A program made the translations under genes and the position numbers. The notes under the pieces are model-generated. The model was given only the letters and a program-made list of their open reading frames with translations. It did no database searches and was not told the origin of the DNA. A stretch of 64,000 bases of DNA from Capronia americana (Eukaryota > Ascomycota > Eurotiomycetes > Chaetothyriales > Herpotrichiellaceae), in NCBI GenBank assembly GCA_016110215.1, contig JADWQD010000014.1, positions 248,001 to 312,000 of the forward strand. Reading direction: 5' to 3'. Positions 30,159 to 41,621 of the stretch are shown here, in pieces (position 1 is the stretch's first letter; every line of letters starts with the position of its first letter).

Positions 30159-32081
30159 TTAAGCATGTTGCTGTTGATGTTCGTGATGAGCACTTTTGTA
30201 AAGCACAGCCTCTGGTTCTGCAGGGGCGTCGATATGTGCGTTGAACTCCTTGGTCGGATCCCTGATGAACCAAGCGGCGATCATGGCGGCGAAGGCGAAC
30301 CCGCCGGCCGTGACCCAGATATATCGAAACGCGAGGACAAAGGACTGGGAAACCGCCAGACCTGCGGCTTGGATGATGGGCGGCGTCACGCCGGGGATCT
30401 GGGAAAGGCCGCCAACATCAACAGCAGCACCGGAGGTCAGCGCACCGATCAGGGCGCCGATGGAAGTTGGCGGCAAGCCGAGCGGCAGGACCGCCGCGGG
30501 GACCCTGGAGGCCAGGTTCGTCGATAGCTGGTGCGTGAACAGGGCGTTGTAGATGGCTAGCGCGATGCTGCCCCCCACGCTGCGGGTGCTGATCAGCAGG
30601 CCGGACGCCGACGCGATGAGCTCCGGCGGCGTGCCGAGCTGGGCCGTGGTCATCAGGGTGTTGAGCAAGATGCCCAGGCCGCAGCCGAAGAGCACGGTGT
30701 AGCCCAGGACGGCCAGGTTGCTGCCGACCCCCGCGGTGGCCATGCAGACCATGAAGACGACGAAGAAGCCGAAGCCGACCATGGTAGGGTAACGGAGGAC
30801 CTTGTATCGCGTGCAGAACAGGCCCGTGAGGGCCGTCGAGATGGAGAAGGTGAAGAAGCAGACGCTGAACCTCAATCCGACCAGCAGCGAGTCGGGCTCG
30901 TACAGCACGCTGGTCTCGAAGGCGTAGTAGTTGTTGAGGCCGAAGAAAACGAGCCCCTCGACGAAGATGCACCCGATGGCCAGTCCGAAGTTACGGCCTC
31001 GCTTGAACAGCGCGTGGTGGAACATGCCATCCTTCTTCATCAGCACCTCGTACAAGACCAGCACCACTAGCAACACGCAACCGATGGCGAAGGTCGCGAT
31101 GATGTGGACGTCACTCCAAGGGTACGGATTCTGGGACCACACCAGCGCCATGCAGAACAAAGTCAGCCCGCCCGAAAGGAGGAGGAAGCCGAACCAGTCG
31201 AGCCTTGCCAGCTTCTGCCGCTGCGTCAACCGCGTCTGCATCTCTCGCAATGGCGGGTTGTACAGGAGAGCAATGACCACGGTTGCCACGCCGAAAATGC
31301 CCGCGTTGATGTAAAAAAGGACGCGGAAGCCCGCGTTATGATCATGCCGGACGAGCGCACCACCAGCAAGCAGCACGATAATAGCTGACAGCGCGATGGA
31401 GATGTTGACCCCGGCCTGGGCGATGGACCTGTAGCGTCGCGGAATGACCTCGGAGGGAATGGCGTGGCAGAGAGGCTGCGAGGAACAAGCAATGCCCGAG
31501 ATGACTTGCCCTGCCAGCGCCATGGTCATGGAGCTCGCCGCGCCGGTTATGACACAGCCGACCTGGGATCCCATGAGCACCAGAACGGAATGAACGGTGC
31601 TGTGATCTCGGACAAAAGAAAAAGAAACTTTGTATGACTTACAACTCCAAAGCCGGTCAAAATAACGAGGATCCATTTCCGTCCCCAGAGATCGGCTGCG
31701 TCGCTGATCGGCGGGCTGAGCACGGCGATGATGATGGTGACGATTTGGACCAGCCATGTCGTCTTGTCCGCTCCCCCAAGCGCAAGCCCGACTTGTCTAG
31801 CATATGCACCGGCCACGACGATGTTATACCCCCCAGCCAGGTAGACCAGATACACAGCCTGTTCATGTCAGCAAGTAGTTTCCCAGCGTGGATGGGGGAC
31901 GGGGCTTCGAGCTGACAAAAATCAAGGTGATGGTTTTGGCGTGAATGTGAGGGTTTTCATCCTCATGAGCAAGCTCGGCGGAAGGAGAGCTCAAGCGTGA
32001 CTCCGTATGCTCAATCTTAGCGTCGGTGCTCTTTTCGGCGGGTCGGTCGATAGAGTCCATGATGTCCATGGGTGCGTTCAT
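30159..32081 (-). CDS. MFS transporter, TRI12/siderophore-exporter-like
   Basis: Three exons (32081-31917, 31858-31643, 31562-30159) give 594 aa. A hydrophilic N-terminus of about 48 residues is followed by roughly 14 hydrophobic segments: AVYLVYLAGGYNIVVAGAYA, WLVQIVTIIIAVLSPPISDA, the motif-A-like DLWGRKW, and GQVISGIACSSQPLCHAIPS with EVIPRRYRSIAQ, the latter typical of the TRI12/siderophore MFS group. Late segments include GLLISTRSVGGSIALAIYNA. The protein should sit in the plasma membrane and export a small molecule by proton exchange. It shares its promoter with the LigB-type dioxygenase, which suggests it exports a pathway product or intermediate. The start is MNAPMDIMDS; an upstream Met at 32123 is possible. 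Confidence 0.9.
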
Positions 32082-32679
32082 CACGATGAGGCTCTTCCAG
32101 CCGCTGCGAGGTCGAACGAACATATACGTTGAGAACTTGGATTTTCGAGTCGAAGGTAGCTGTTACGAGAAATGACACCCGGGTCCAGCTTGGCTTCAAT
32201 CCGGGGATTGGGGGTCCCACAAGGTCCCCCAGTCCCCGGATTTCGATGGACGCCAGATTTATGACCGAGAGCCAGGCGGACCGCGGAAGGGACAGCATCG
32301 GTGCTTCACTTGCTAAGGCTTTCACTCAGGGTGGGCAAAGAATCACCGCTTGTTTGGATTCGAGACCGGCGCGGTTGTTGGCTCGGACAGTTGGTGTCTG
32401 GGGCCATCCGAGTCGTAGTGCCGGCAGAGAAACATCCCGTATACCCAGTGCGAGAGGGCCGAGCAAGGCAGAGACAGGCAGGACATGCATCATCCGAAAG
32501 GCAAGGCTGAATCGTGAGGTGTGCCCGCTTTCGGCTAACCCCAGACACAGCAGCTCACTGCTCGTCGATCCAGACGCCAGCTTAAAGACCGGGTCTGACT
32601 CAAGGATATCGCTGACGACGTCTAAGCAACGAGCAATAAACAGCACGGTTTACCAAGTGGATCGCAGGAATCTGCAAAC
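32082..32679. promoter_or_regulatory. Divergent MFS / dioxygenase promoter
   Basis: This 598-bp stretch lies between the MFS transporter (-) and the LigB-type dioxygenase (+). It contains the inverted repeat listed separately. Nothing else is called. Confidence 0.6.
32198..32242. promoter_or_regulatory. 45-bp inverted repeat, candidate regulator-binding palindrome
   Basis: The left arm (32198-32217, AATCCGGGGATTGGGGGTCC) and the right arm (32223-32242) are reverse complements except at two positions, with a 5-bp spacer. The arms include CCGGGG and CCCCGG, so CGG and CCG triplets face each other, as in Zn2Cys6 target sites. It lies about 120 bp upstream of the MFS start and 440 bp upstream of the dioxygenase start. 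Confidence 0.7.
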
Positions 32680-33634
32680 ATGAGTAAGTGGCCAACTAAT
32701 GATCACCAGCCCTCGGTGATCATATGCTTATATACTTATCCTACAACCAGCTCTCACACCCGTTCATTTCTTCTCCCACGGCTCGACACGAATGCTGTCG
32801 GCGGACACGACATCAGGCAAATACTGGAGGAAGTGCGGCGAGGAAGCGCTCAAACACAAGGTCAAGGGAATCATCATCATCGGCGCGCATTGGGAGTGTC
32901 TCGGCGACAAGCTCCAAGTGGCGACGAATCCCAAGCCGGACAAGACGCCCTGCCCCTTCTCCGACCCTGAAGACTGGATCCATTGGAAGCCCAACCCGGA
33001 CGTCGCGGGGGCGAAGCGCTGCGTCGAGCTCCTCGCCGCCGAAGGCTACAACGTCCAAGGAAATCCCACGGCGGAATGGCACCATGACGTGTTCATGCCC
33101 CTGATCCGCATGTTCCCGGACGCCTCGCAGTGCCCGCCGACCGTGGTCCTCTCGTCAAATGCCCGCTACGACCCGCACTACCACATAAAGATCGGCGCGA
33201 CGCTCCGCCGTCTCCGCCACGAGGGATACCTATTCATCGGCACCGGGGGAGCCGTGCACAATCTGTACCGCAACCGCTGGACCGACATGATCCGCTATCG
33301 CGAGTCGCTAGGCCAACGACATCCGCCAGAGTCGTGGGCGCTCGAGTTCCGTCAAGCCACCGAAGACGCCATCACCAAGAACTCCGGCCCGGACCTGAGA
33401 GCTGCCTTGGTCCGACTGATGAAGCATCCGGCGTACCGTGAGGCGCACGCGACCGATGAGCATTTCATCCCGGCGCTGTTCTGTGCCGGTGCCGCGGGGG
33501 ATTGGGAAGATTATGGGAGTAAGAACGTGCTTGGAGCGGAGAGCTGGGAATTGACGAACATGTGCAACTCGCAATACACGCTGGGTGAATATGGATACAG
33601 TGGGTGGGGAGGTCGAGGCACGGCCGTTCCCTGA
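32680..33634 (+). CDS. LigB/DODA-type extradiol ring-cleavage dioxygenase
   Basis: Two exons: a 4-nt first exon (32680-32683, ATGA) and 32751-33634, with a GTAAGT donor and a 67-nt intron. The 295-aa product starts MTLTPVHFFSHGSTRM. The metal and active-site regions of the class III extradiol family are visible: FFSHGS near residue 11, IIIIGAHWE near 48, WHHDVFMPLIRMFP near 115, then RYDPHYHIKIGATLR, LFIGTGGAVHNLYRN with a conserved His, and EHFIPALFCAGAAGDW. The enzyme should cleave a catechol-type ring (DOPA-4,5-dioxygenase-like) with non-heme Fe(II). Its length fits the family. It shares a promoter with the MFS exporter. Confidence 0.92.
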
Positions 33635-34043
33635 ATGGACGAGAATCATCGATTGAATCGTATGAGAAACGAATGAGCTGCATAACCATGAATGCCTGTG
33701 TTAGTATTATCGGATCGTGTAAGATTTGTGCAAACATAATCATCTCTAGTATTTATTCGGCCTCCAAGCACCATCTACGCCTCCGTTTCTCGCTTCTCCG
33801 CTTCTATATCCTACTCCGTATTCCGGATGTCAATCGGATACCTCCACACGAGGGTCCCACATTGAACCAGCGCCGGTGAGGAGACGTCGACATCGACCAG
33901 TGGATATGGTTTTCATTAGTTATCAGCAACTGTAGCAGGACCACCACCACCACCACCATGTTCAACATGTATATTGCTTTCGAGCTCTCGACTAAGAGAA
34001 CCCTTCTGAAAGTGCGCTGCAGAAGGAATCCCACCCCGCAACG
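33635..34043. other. Intergenic, upstream of the P450
   Basis: This 409-bp stretch holds the dioxygenase 3' region and the P450 promoter. A short (CCA)n run lies near 33939-33958. No gene is supported. Confidence 0.5.
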
Positions 34044-35970
34044 ATGTTGTTCATCACGGCCTCGGTAGCGTTTGTGGCGCTCTGGATCACATGGCGGGTT
34101 CGTCCATCACCCCCTGAACATGGACACGAACATGAACATGCATGATACACTTCAAGAGCAAGACTGACTGAACCTTGATCTTCGGGTAGATTATATACAA
34201 TGTCTTTCTCCACCCCCTGCATTCAATCCCAGGTCCATTCTGGGCCAAGGCGACGTCTCAATGGCTCGTCCTGCGCGACATAACCGGGGACCGAACATCC
34301 ACCATCCACGACCTACACCAGCGATACGGCCCCTGTGTCCGCATCGGACCGAATGAGGTATCCTATTCCAACGTCGAGGTCGTCAAGGAGCTGTACGGCC
34401 AGCAGACCCAGTTCATGAAGGCGCCCATCTACGATGCCTTCGTCGTCCAGCCGGCGGGGATTTTCAGCATGCGCGACAAAGCGGCGCATGGCCAACGACG
34501 ACGGCTCCTCAGCCACGCGTTTTCACAGTCGAGTCTGCTCGACACGGAGCCGATCATCAAATCCATCGTGGCGGACCTGGTTTCGCGGATCTTGGAGAGA
34601 CTGGGCCAGCCGACGGACATGCTGCTCTTGTTCCGACTGACGGCCTTTGATGTTGTCGGTAGGCTTGCATCCGTCTGTCAAGGCGGTAGAGTAATTAGCT
34701 GATGTGAGATCCTCCTTCCCAGGCGAGTTGTTTCTAGGACAATCTTTCGGCGGCCTGGGCACCCTCAAGACGCCCGCGCTGCTCGAGGATATCGATCGCT
34801 TCTTCATCCTAGGCGGCATCAAGAGTGTGTACCCCTGGCTACCGTGGCTTCTGCAGTACACTCGGATTGCTGCGCTCCGGCCGTTCTTTGACGCGGGCCA
34901 AAGAATCATGGCGGTCAGTATTGATTAACATCCTATCTATGTACACAGACCATTTATTGGTTTCTTTCTTGTTTTCTCGTTTCACCGAGTCATCGTTTTC
35001 ACTCTTAACGGAACGATCGATCTTCTAATAGTACGGTCGAACCGCCCTGGAAGACTACATCTCCCGCTACGGCCGCGATTCGGGCCGTCGTGACCTCCTG
35101 ACCAAGATCGTCAGCCGCAAGACGGCCGAAGAGGCTCCCATGTCGGCCGTGGAGACGCATATTGAGATTTCGAACCTCGTGTTCGCGGGCACCGGTAGGG
35201 ATCATCATCCTCATCTTTATCCTCTTCTCTCCCTCGTATATCATTATAACTGAACACTTTGCTTTCCAGACACCACCAGCACGACGCTGACATATCTCTT
35301 CTGGGAACTGGCGCGCCATCCGAAATGGCAGGTCCGGCTGCGTCAAGAACTGTCCTCGACGTCCAAGGTCTGGGACTCGGGCCTCCCCTCGTTCAAAGAC
35401 ATTGCCGAGCTCCCCGTGCTCGAAGCGGTTATCAACGAAGCTCTTCGTCTCCACCCGGCCGCCCCGGCCAGTTTACCACGCGAGACGCCGGCGGGAGGCC
35501 GGACGCTGAACGGCGTCCACATCCCCGCGAAGGTGAGTGACCCCTACTCGTAGGATACCCTAGCCTCGTTTTAACAGTCCCGCGCCGCTCTGAGCTTGCC
35601 AAACTCCATCTAATGACTTTTTTAGACCGTGGTCTCGATGCAATGCTACACCACGCACCGCGATCCACAGTTCTTTCCGAACCCGGACCTCTTTCTGCCC
35701 GAGCGCTGGCTCGCCGAGCCGGGCGACGCCATGCCTCCGCAGGCCAAGGCCATGTACATGCCCTTCTCGTCCGGTCCTCGGGCCTGTCTGGGCAAGACGC
35801 TGGCCATGATGGAACTCAAGCTCATCACTGCGACGCTGGTCCGCCGGTTCCAAGTCCGGCCGGCGCCAGAGACCACTGAGCAGAGCATGGCGATGAAAGA
35901 CCACTTCATCGCCGTGCCGAAGAGTGGGAAGTGCGAGTTGATTTTCTCAGAGGCGGCATCATCATCATGA
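34044..35970 (+). CDS. Cytochrome P450 monooxygenase
   Basis: Six exons (34044-34097, 34190-34658, 34723-34913, 35032-35194, 35270-35532, 35626-35970) give 494 aa with consistent phase. An N-terminal membrane anchor (MLFITASVAFVALWITWR) precedes the Pro-rich hinge HPLHSIPGPFWAK. Other landmarks are the C-helix RDKAAHGQRRRLLSHAFS, the I-helix oxygen motif AGTDTTS, ExxR in NEALRLHP, and PERWL. The heme loop is FSSGPRACLGK with Cys as the thiolate ligand. It is an ER-bound class II P450. Similarity to fungal specialised-metabolism P450s is clear but the exact CYP family is not. It follows the dioxygenase on the same strand. Confidence 0.95.
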
Positions 35971-36877
35971 TCGATAGGCAGAGGACCAGAAGGTACCCTA
36001 GGCGGAGAACGTTCCTGATCGATAAGCAGAGGACCAGAGGTACAGTAGGCGAAGAACGTTCATGAGCGTTAAGCATAGTTCCAGAGGTATTATTACCCCG
36101 GGCCAAGAACATTGAGAATATCATTCCATTCGGCAGACGGGGCAATCTGCAATATACAGTACATGAACTTACTTTTTCCTGTCCTCAAGATACATACATG
36201 TCTTGCCTGTACTTCCGCTCTCTCTCTCTCTCTCTCTCTCAAACCTTTCTGCTGTCAGGATGAATCTTCGGGGTCTTTAGATCCAATGTTCCCCTGGCTC
36301 TGCTCTTCAACTGTCCTCCGCCCAGAAGCGAGACTGCCCTGTGATGCTGGCCTATGTATCAAGTATGTGTCGTGGTGTCAAGTCGGCGTGATATTTAATT
36401 CCAGTATCGTATCTTGAGCCGCGGTGACATAGAGACCATTCAACGGCCTGGCTAACCACCACCATGAACAGGCAAAGTCCGGGCGTCGCTAACTGCAACT
36501 TTTGTCTAACTAATCATTCGAACCCTTCAGTCAAGTGGACGGGGCTTTCTGGATTGCGGTTTTGACGTCTGCCGATCATTAACGTCTGGTTCTGACGGAC
36601 AAAGATGGTAGTTTCCGTTGTTTGATCTGTGTAAAAATCTTGATCTGACTTCTGCTACTTGGAATCCTCGTGAATATTCGTCATCATAACCGGTTGGCAT
36701 CCCTTTCTACAATCGTGATGGGATCCAAAACCAAAACATGTCACGTAAAACTCCCTTTGATATCCCAAGGAAATTCGTAACGGTGTCATAAGCCGTTCTT
36801 GTTCTTCGTAATATGTTCTTCGTCACATTCATTCGAAAACGTCGCTCTCAGACCGTATCCTCCTCCTCTCCGTCATT
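35971..36877. other. Intergenic between convergent genes; right edge of accessory block
   Basis: This 907-bp stretch lies between the P450 stop and the DUF3824 stop. It includes three similar GATAAGCAGAGGACCAGAGGTA-like copies near 35970-36090 and a CT microsatellite. No gene is supported. Confidence 0.5.
36218..36240 (+). repeat. (CT)11 microsatellite
   Basis: Uninterrupted CT dinucleotides followed by AAACC. Confidence 0.95.
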
Positions 36878-39800
36878 CTATCTCCCCTTGTTCTTCCTCC
36901 CTTCCGGCCCAAAAATTCCGTCCAGGAAGTTCCCAAATATCTTGCCCGCGGCGCCCTTTCCGGCAAGCATCTCTTCTATCCGATCTGCCAGGGGATCGTC
37001 ATCTGGATTGGTCTTTCTGCGCCCCTTCTCGTCGAACCTAGGGGGCAGCTCGATGGTTGCGTCCGAGTCTGCTGGACTTGCCACACGTTCGAGTTCTGGA
37101 CCTTTGGAGCTGGAACTCGGCCCACCACGAGATGATGTCGGCTCGTGTGAGCGTCGACGCCTGTGTCTTCGCCTTTCGGAATCAGCCGAATCAGGGTGCA
37201 GCGAACGCGAGGACGACTCCCGTTTTCCATGTCGTAGCTCATCTGGTGTTGAGTCTGTGTCGTCTCCCGCTTCGTACCCACGGGCACGTGAATGCTTAGG
37301 TCGACTGTGGTGCAGCTCAGGACTTGAGGCCTCTGATTCCAGGTGCGCACCATCAGAGAACTCGGGTTTGTCGGCGAATTGTACACTCTTTCGGGATGTC
37401 GAGGGCGGTTGAGATTGAGAGCGCGGAGGAGAGACACTCCGAGTAGATAGCGGAGGATATGTCTCTTGGCGGGACGGATTAATGGGAGGAGATGGTCCAG
37501 GAACAGGGGGTTCATAGGAAGAAATTGGAGGTATGGGCGGTTCAGGGTGGGAAGACGGTTGAGCATTGGGAAATGGTGGCGGCGGGGCAGGCAAGGGACC
37601 GGGAGCTGCTCGATTTAGACCTATATATGCGTAATTGATGTCAGCCAGTGGGAAAAGGGTCGCAGGTGGGCTCGTTCGGAGCTACACGACTATGACATAC
37701 CATCTGGGACATGGTTCTGGTCATTGATGGGAGTGGTAGGTGCAAAAGGATTGCCAAATAGAGGACTCGGCTCAGCACTCACATTTTCAGGACCACGTGG
37801 TGCGTACGGGTTGGCACCAGAAGCATAAGCATCGTAGGGTTGACCCGGCGGTGGCGGAGCGCCTGGTGGAGGAGGCGGCGGCGGGTAGCCTTGTTGAGCG
37901 TACGGGGCTGGGCCCGGCCCAGGAGGCGGCATACCGGGCGCAGCTTGTGGAGGGTATTGTTGTGGGATAGAACCGGGTGGTGGTGGGAACTGGCTTGATT
38001 GCGGATAGAATCCTTGCTGGGTAGCGTAAGGGTCGTTGACCGGTGGCGGTGGTGTTGGGGCGTATTGAGCCCCTGGGTTGTAGTTATTGTCCTCATAAGG
38101 ATCACGGCCGTAGCCTTCTTCTTGTTGACCTAAGATGTGTTAGCTGGATTCATATGTTACCCTGGTCATAGCTCACGTCTTCGTGCTCTGCGGTCGCGCC
38201 TCTCTTGTTTCCTTCTCTCAGCTTCACTAGCTCCAATAGCACCAGCTGCGGCGGCGGCTGTCATCTTAGCTGCATCTCTCGAGTTTCTACGCCCACCGCG
38301 ATCTGGGGAGGAGCTCGAGCTCCGGTCCCTCCGTCCACCCCGATCACGGCTCAAGCTCCGGCTCCTGCTTCTCGTCCCCCGTTGAGCACCATAGGCTGCG
38401 GCACCGCCGGCAGCAGCGGGAACGACCGCGTTGGAATAGTAGCCTTCTTGCGGTGGGGGTCTGCCATAATAGTCTGCACCGTAGTTATTGCCGTACATGG
38501 GCGTATTTCCATATTCAACCAAGCCTTGCTCATTCGTGGGAGGCGCGGGTGGGCCGTCATAATAAGCAGTGTGTTCAGACCTGGCTCTGCTCCTGGATCG
38601 TGAGCGGGCACGGCGGTTCTTGTCCACAATCTCCTCGGCTTCCTTCTTCGCTTTGTGCTTCTCATACACTCCAGCGACCGCTGCACTGCCGAGGCCAGCA
38701 GCGATGACAGGTAAGGCCTGCCTGATACGACTCCGAGAACGCTCCTTCCCGTCTCTGGCTCGAGACTTGCTTCTGGCATGCTCGATCAAGGCCGCCACGA
38801 CGGCACCACCGGCACCGGCCTTTGCAATGGTGTTCCGGCGATGTTTCGGGTTGCGAGCATCATCGGAAGGAGCGTCTGGATCATTTTCAAGGCTCGAGAC
38901 AGATTCAGCCCTGCGTCGCGACCGAGAACGGCTGTGAGAGCGGCCACGTTTGTCATCATCGTCCTTGTTCTTGTTCATGCGCTTGGCTGCAATGGTGGCG
39001 GCAGCTGCTAGCGCAGCAGCCCCAAGGCCGACGGCGCCAAGAGTCTTGAACTTGGATGGCGACTCTGACCGAGACCTGCTGCGGTGTCGGCGAGACCGGG
39101 AGCCGGAGCGAGATCTCGAGTGGCGGCGCCGACTTCGACTGCGGTGCATAGACCTTGCTCTATGGATACCCTCGGCGGCAAGAGCCCCAAGGGCACCCGC
39201 GCCGATATCACGGCCAACACGGCCGACGCCGTGCGACACGTCTTGACCTTCCTTTCTCTTATGGTTCCGGAGCAGTTCTGCAGCACCAACCCCGGCAAGA
39301 ACACCGGCAGCGAGCCCCCTCTTGCGATCGGGGCTAGGGCTCTCCTCGCGGACCTCTTTGCGGACATACACCATGCTATCGTCGCTGCTATAGTCACGTC
39401 CTCTTTGAGAGACGGAATCGTGGGGGCTCACAGAGCGACGCCTGCTTCGTCGATCATAGTAGTCATCGTCGTCTCGTCGATCGTCAATGCGTTCCCTGAC
39501 TTTCTTCTCGTAGAAGAAGTCCTCCTCTCCACGAGGTGACCGCGGCGGTGGATCTCTGCTGCGGACAATGCTTCGCTCCTCGTCGATGTCAGACTTGCGA
39601 ACGATTTGATAGTCGTCGTCCCGCACTCGCTCTCGGATAATGATGGGCTCCTGGCGAATGATGATGGTCTGGGGAGGTGGCGGAGGAGAGAAGTAGTCTG
39701 TAGTGCGACTATACCGTTGAACATCGCGGTCATCATAGCCACGAGGCGAAAGAACCTCGTAGTCGTCCCGATACCGGGTGTCGACGACCTTCCGCTCATC

Positions 39801-40223
39801 ATATCGGGCGACTTCAAAGTCGTCACGACGTGGCTCGTCCCGCTCGGTAGTGCGTCTGATAACAAGCTCTCTTTCCTGCACTGGTTCTTCTCGCCTTGCA
39901 TCATAGATGACAGATCTCGCTCGAGGGGGAGAGTCGTCTCGTTCCCGCCTGATCACCAGTTCGCGTTCCTGGATGCGGGCTGGTTCCTCTCGGCGAACTT
40001 CGCGGACAGGCTCATCAATCTCACGGCGGACGATGCGTGTTTCTTCGACTCTTTCTCCTGCTCGTTCGGGGACGAACGTCCGAGCGCGACCCACAGAGGA
40101 GCGGCTGTCACGGTCATCTTCCTTAACTATATAGCGCTTCACGGTTGTGTATCCGCCATCACGTCGAGCAGAAGAAACGGAGGTGCGGGAATCGTCATAG
40201 CGATCCCGGTATACCGAGCCCAT
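36878..40223 (-). CDS. Large Arg/Ser-rich DUF3824 protein
   Basis: Three exons (40223-38177, 38129-37701, 37620-36878) give 1072 aa. Residues 1-270 are highly charged with many Arg/Asp/Glu repeats (ERELVIRRERDD recurs). The middle alternates RS-type blocks (HRSRSRRRHSRSRSGSRSRR) with small glycine/alanine hydrophobic segments: LAAGVLAGVGAAELLRNHK, LGAVGLGAAALAAAATIAAK, AGAGGAVVAALIEHARSK and VIAAGLGSAAVAGVYEKHK. That alternation is the hallmark of fungal DUF3824 proteins. The C-terminal 350 residues are Pro/Gln/Tyr-rich and end with LDGIFGPEGRKNKGR. The function of this family is unknown. The regular hydrophobic segments could insert in or associate with membranes, by inference. Confidence 0.85.
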
Positions 40224-41621
40224 CCTAACCTCGTGCCGGAGGCGGTAGGCAGTACGGTGAGGGGACGGAGGCGCAGGCAGGCGGTTTTCAGGTGCGCTTA
40301 TAAGCCAATCTTGATTAATGAGGTAATGTTAGTCGAGCAGCGGTTCGTATTCGATCCCGTCGCCCTCGAAGTAGTGTCCGTAGATAGGAGGATGAAAGAT
40401 GGGTATGAAGAAGGGAAGAGTTGGTGGGTGTGAGGTGGCAGCAGATGATATTCCGAATGAGGGTGGAAGGATCAGATGGTGCATGCAGCTGGGCGGGAGT
40501 CAAGACGGGGCGACTCGTACCTCCCAGCCTGATGCGCGCCCGGGTGTGCTGAGGTGCGTTGAAATAAGAACCAGTGGGAAGAGCGGCTCCCTTGTGCTGG
40601 ACAACTGGGAAACCGAGCCGTCCAAGTATTGCAAAGCTGGCTTGGGCAGCGGCCAGAATGGTGGAAAAGTGGGCTAGGCTTGGGTCGAGAGAGGGGAAGA
40701 AGCTGAAAATGGAGGGGCAATTCGTGTTGGGAATCAGGCCGGGCGAAAGAACAGCGCAGAAGGCTCGGGCGCGAAAATGACGCACAGGTGATGCCCGGGT
40801 TTTCTGTCTGACTGGTTGAAGTACAACGACCGACAGAGGAACCAACACAAAAGACGGCTTGAAAGACGTTGTCATTCTACTGGCCTGGTCTTGCAATCCC
40901 AATCATGGTGAAGGCGCGTGATGAGCAACCGGTGAGTACGAGGTACTGTACATTGATTGGCATGTCAGCACGAGCAGAGACATGGCTCTGGCATCAACTG
41001 TTCTCTTGTCGCCTTCGGACTCGTTGGCATCGCACTGCCCCCTATGAAAATAATGTGCTAAGAAAGATATCGCAACTGATGGTTGCCCGACTCGAGGCTC
41101 ACCAGGAATCATTTCATGGTGTGCCTCTTCCCAAATTTCCGGTTGCCTATCCCAGTCTTTGCTTCGCCTATTTACTGGTTTCTTTCGCCATTCTTCGCCG
41201 ACCGTTGTATCGCCAAGTATACGTTGCAATTCCCAATGCTTTTGTCTTTTCCGGACTCTTGTCCTCTGGGTATCTGGGTCGTTGGGTCGTTAGATGCCTC
41301 CCCGAACAACCGGGTAGGACTTGTTCATTCATGAACAAACGAAATTCGTTCCAATCATAATTTCAAACTTTCTTTCCCCCAGATGAAAAGTCATCTGCTT
41401 TCCATCTCAACCCGGTTCGATGCAGAACACACTCCCGCCACATAACGCGATGACGGCTCGTCGGTACCATATCTCCGTACCGCAACAACACAGACCTACC
41501 ACTCCTCAATGCTCCCCTTTCTCAGTGACTCTCGAATGTGCCTCAATTGTGCTATTAGCTGTGATGTCTGGGCTGTCGATTCCAGCGCCCGCTCCATCAC
41601 CAGCAACGATCCCACGACAGT
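40224..41621. other. Intergenic: DUF3824 promoter and VAC7 3' region
   Basis: This 1.4-kb stretch separates two minus-strand genes. ORFs of 160-195 codons exist but lack ATG starts or family resemblance and were rejected. It probably contains a long 5' leader of the DUF3824 gene. Confidence 0.5.

Noticed and set aside
12958..35970. PKS, NRPS or terpene synthase backbone gene in the accessory block
   Set aside because: All large frames in the block are accounted for by other families; none carries such domains.
39606..40433. Plus-strand ORF of 275 codons inside the DUF3824 gene
   Set aside because: It is antisense to the RS/charged repeats of a well-supported gene and has the composition of a shadow frame.
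40869..41360. Plus-strand ORF of 163 codons between DUF3824 and VAC7
   Set aside because: It has no ATG at its start and no recognisable domain, and its composition is not protein-like.
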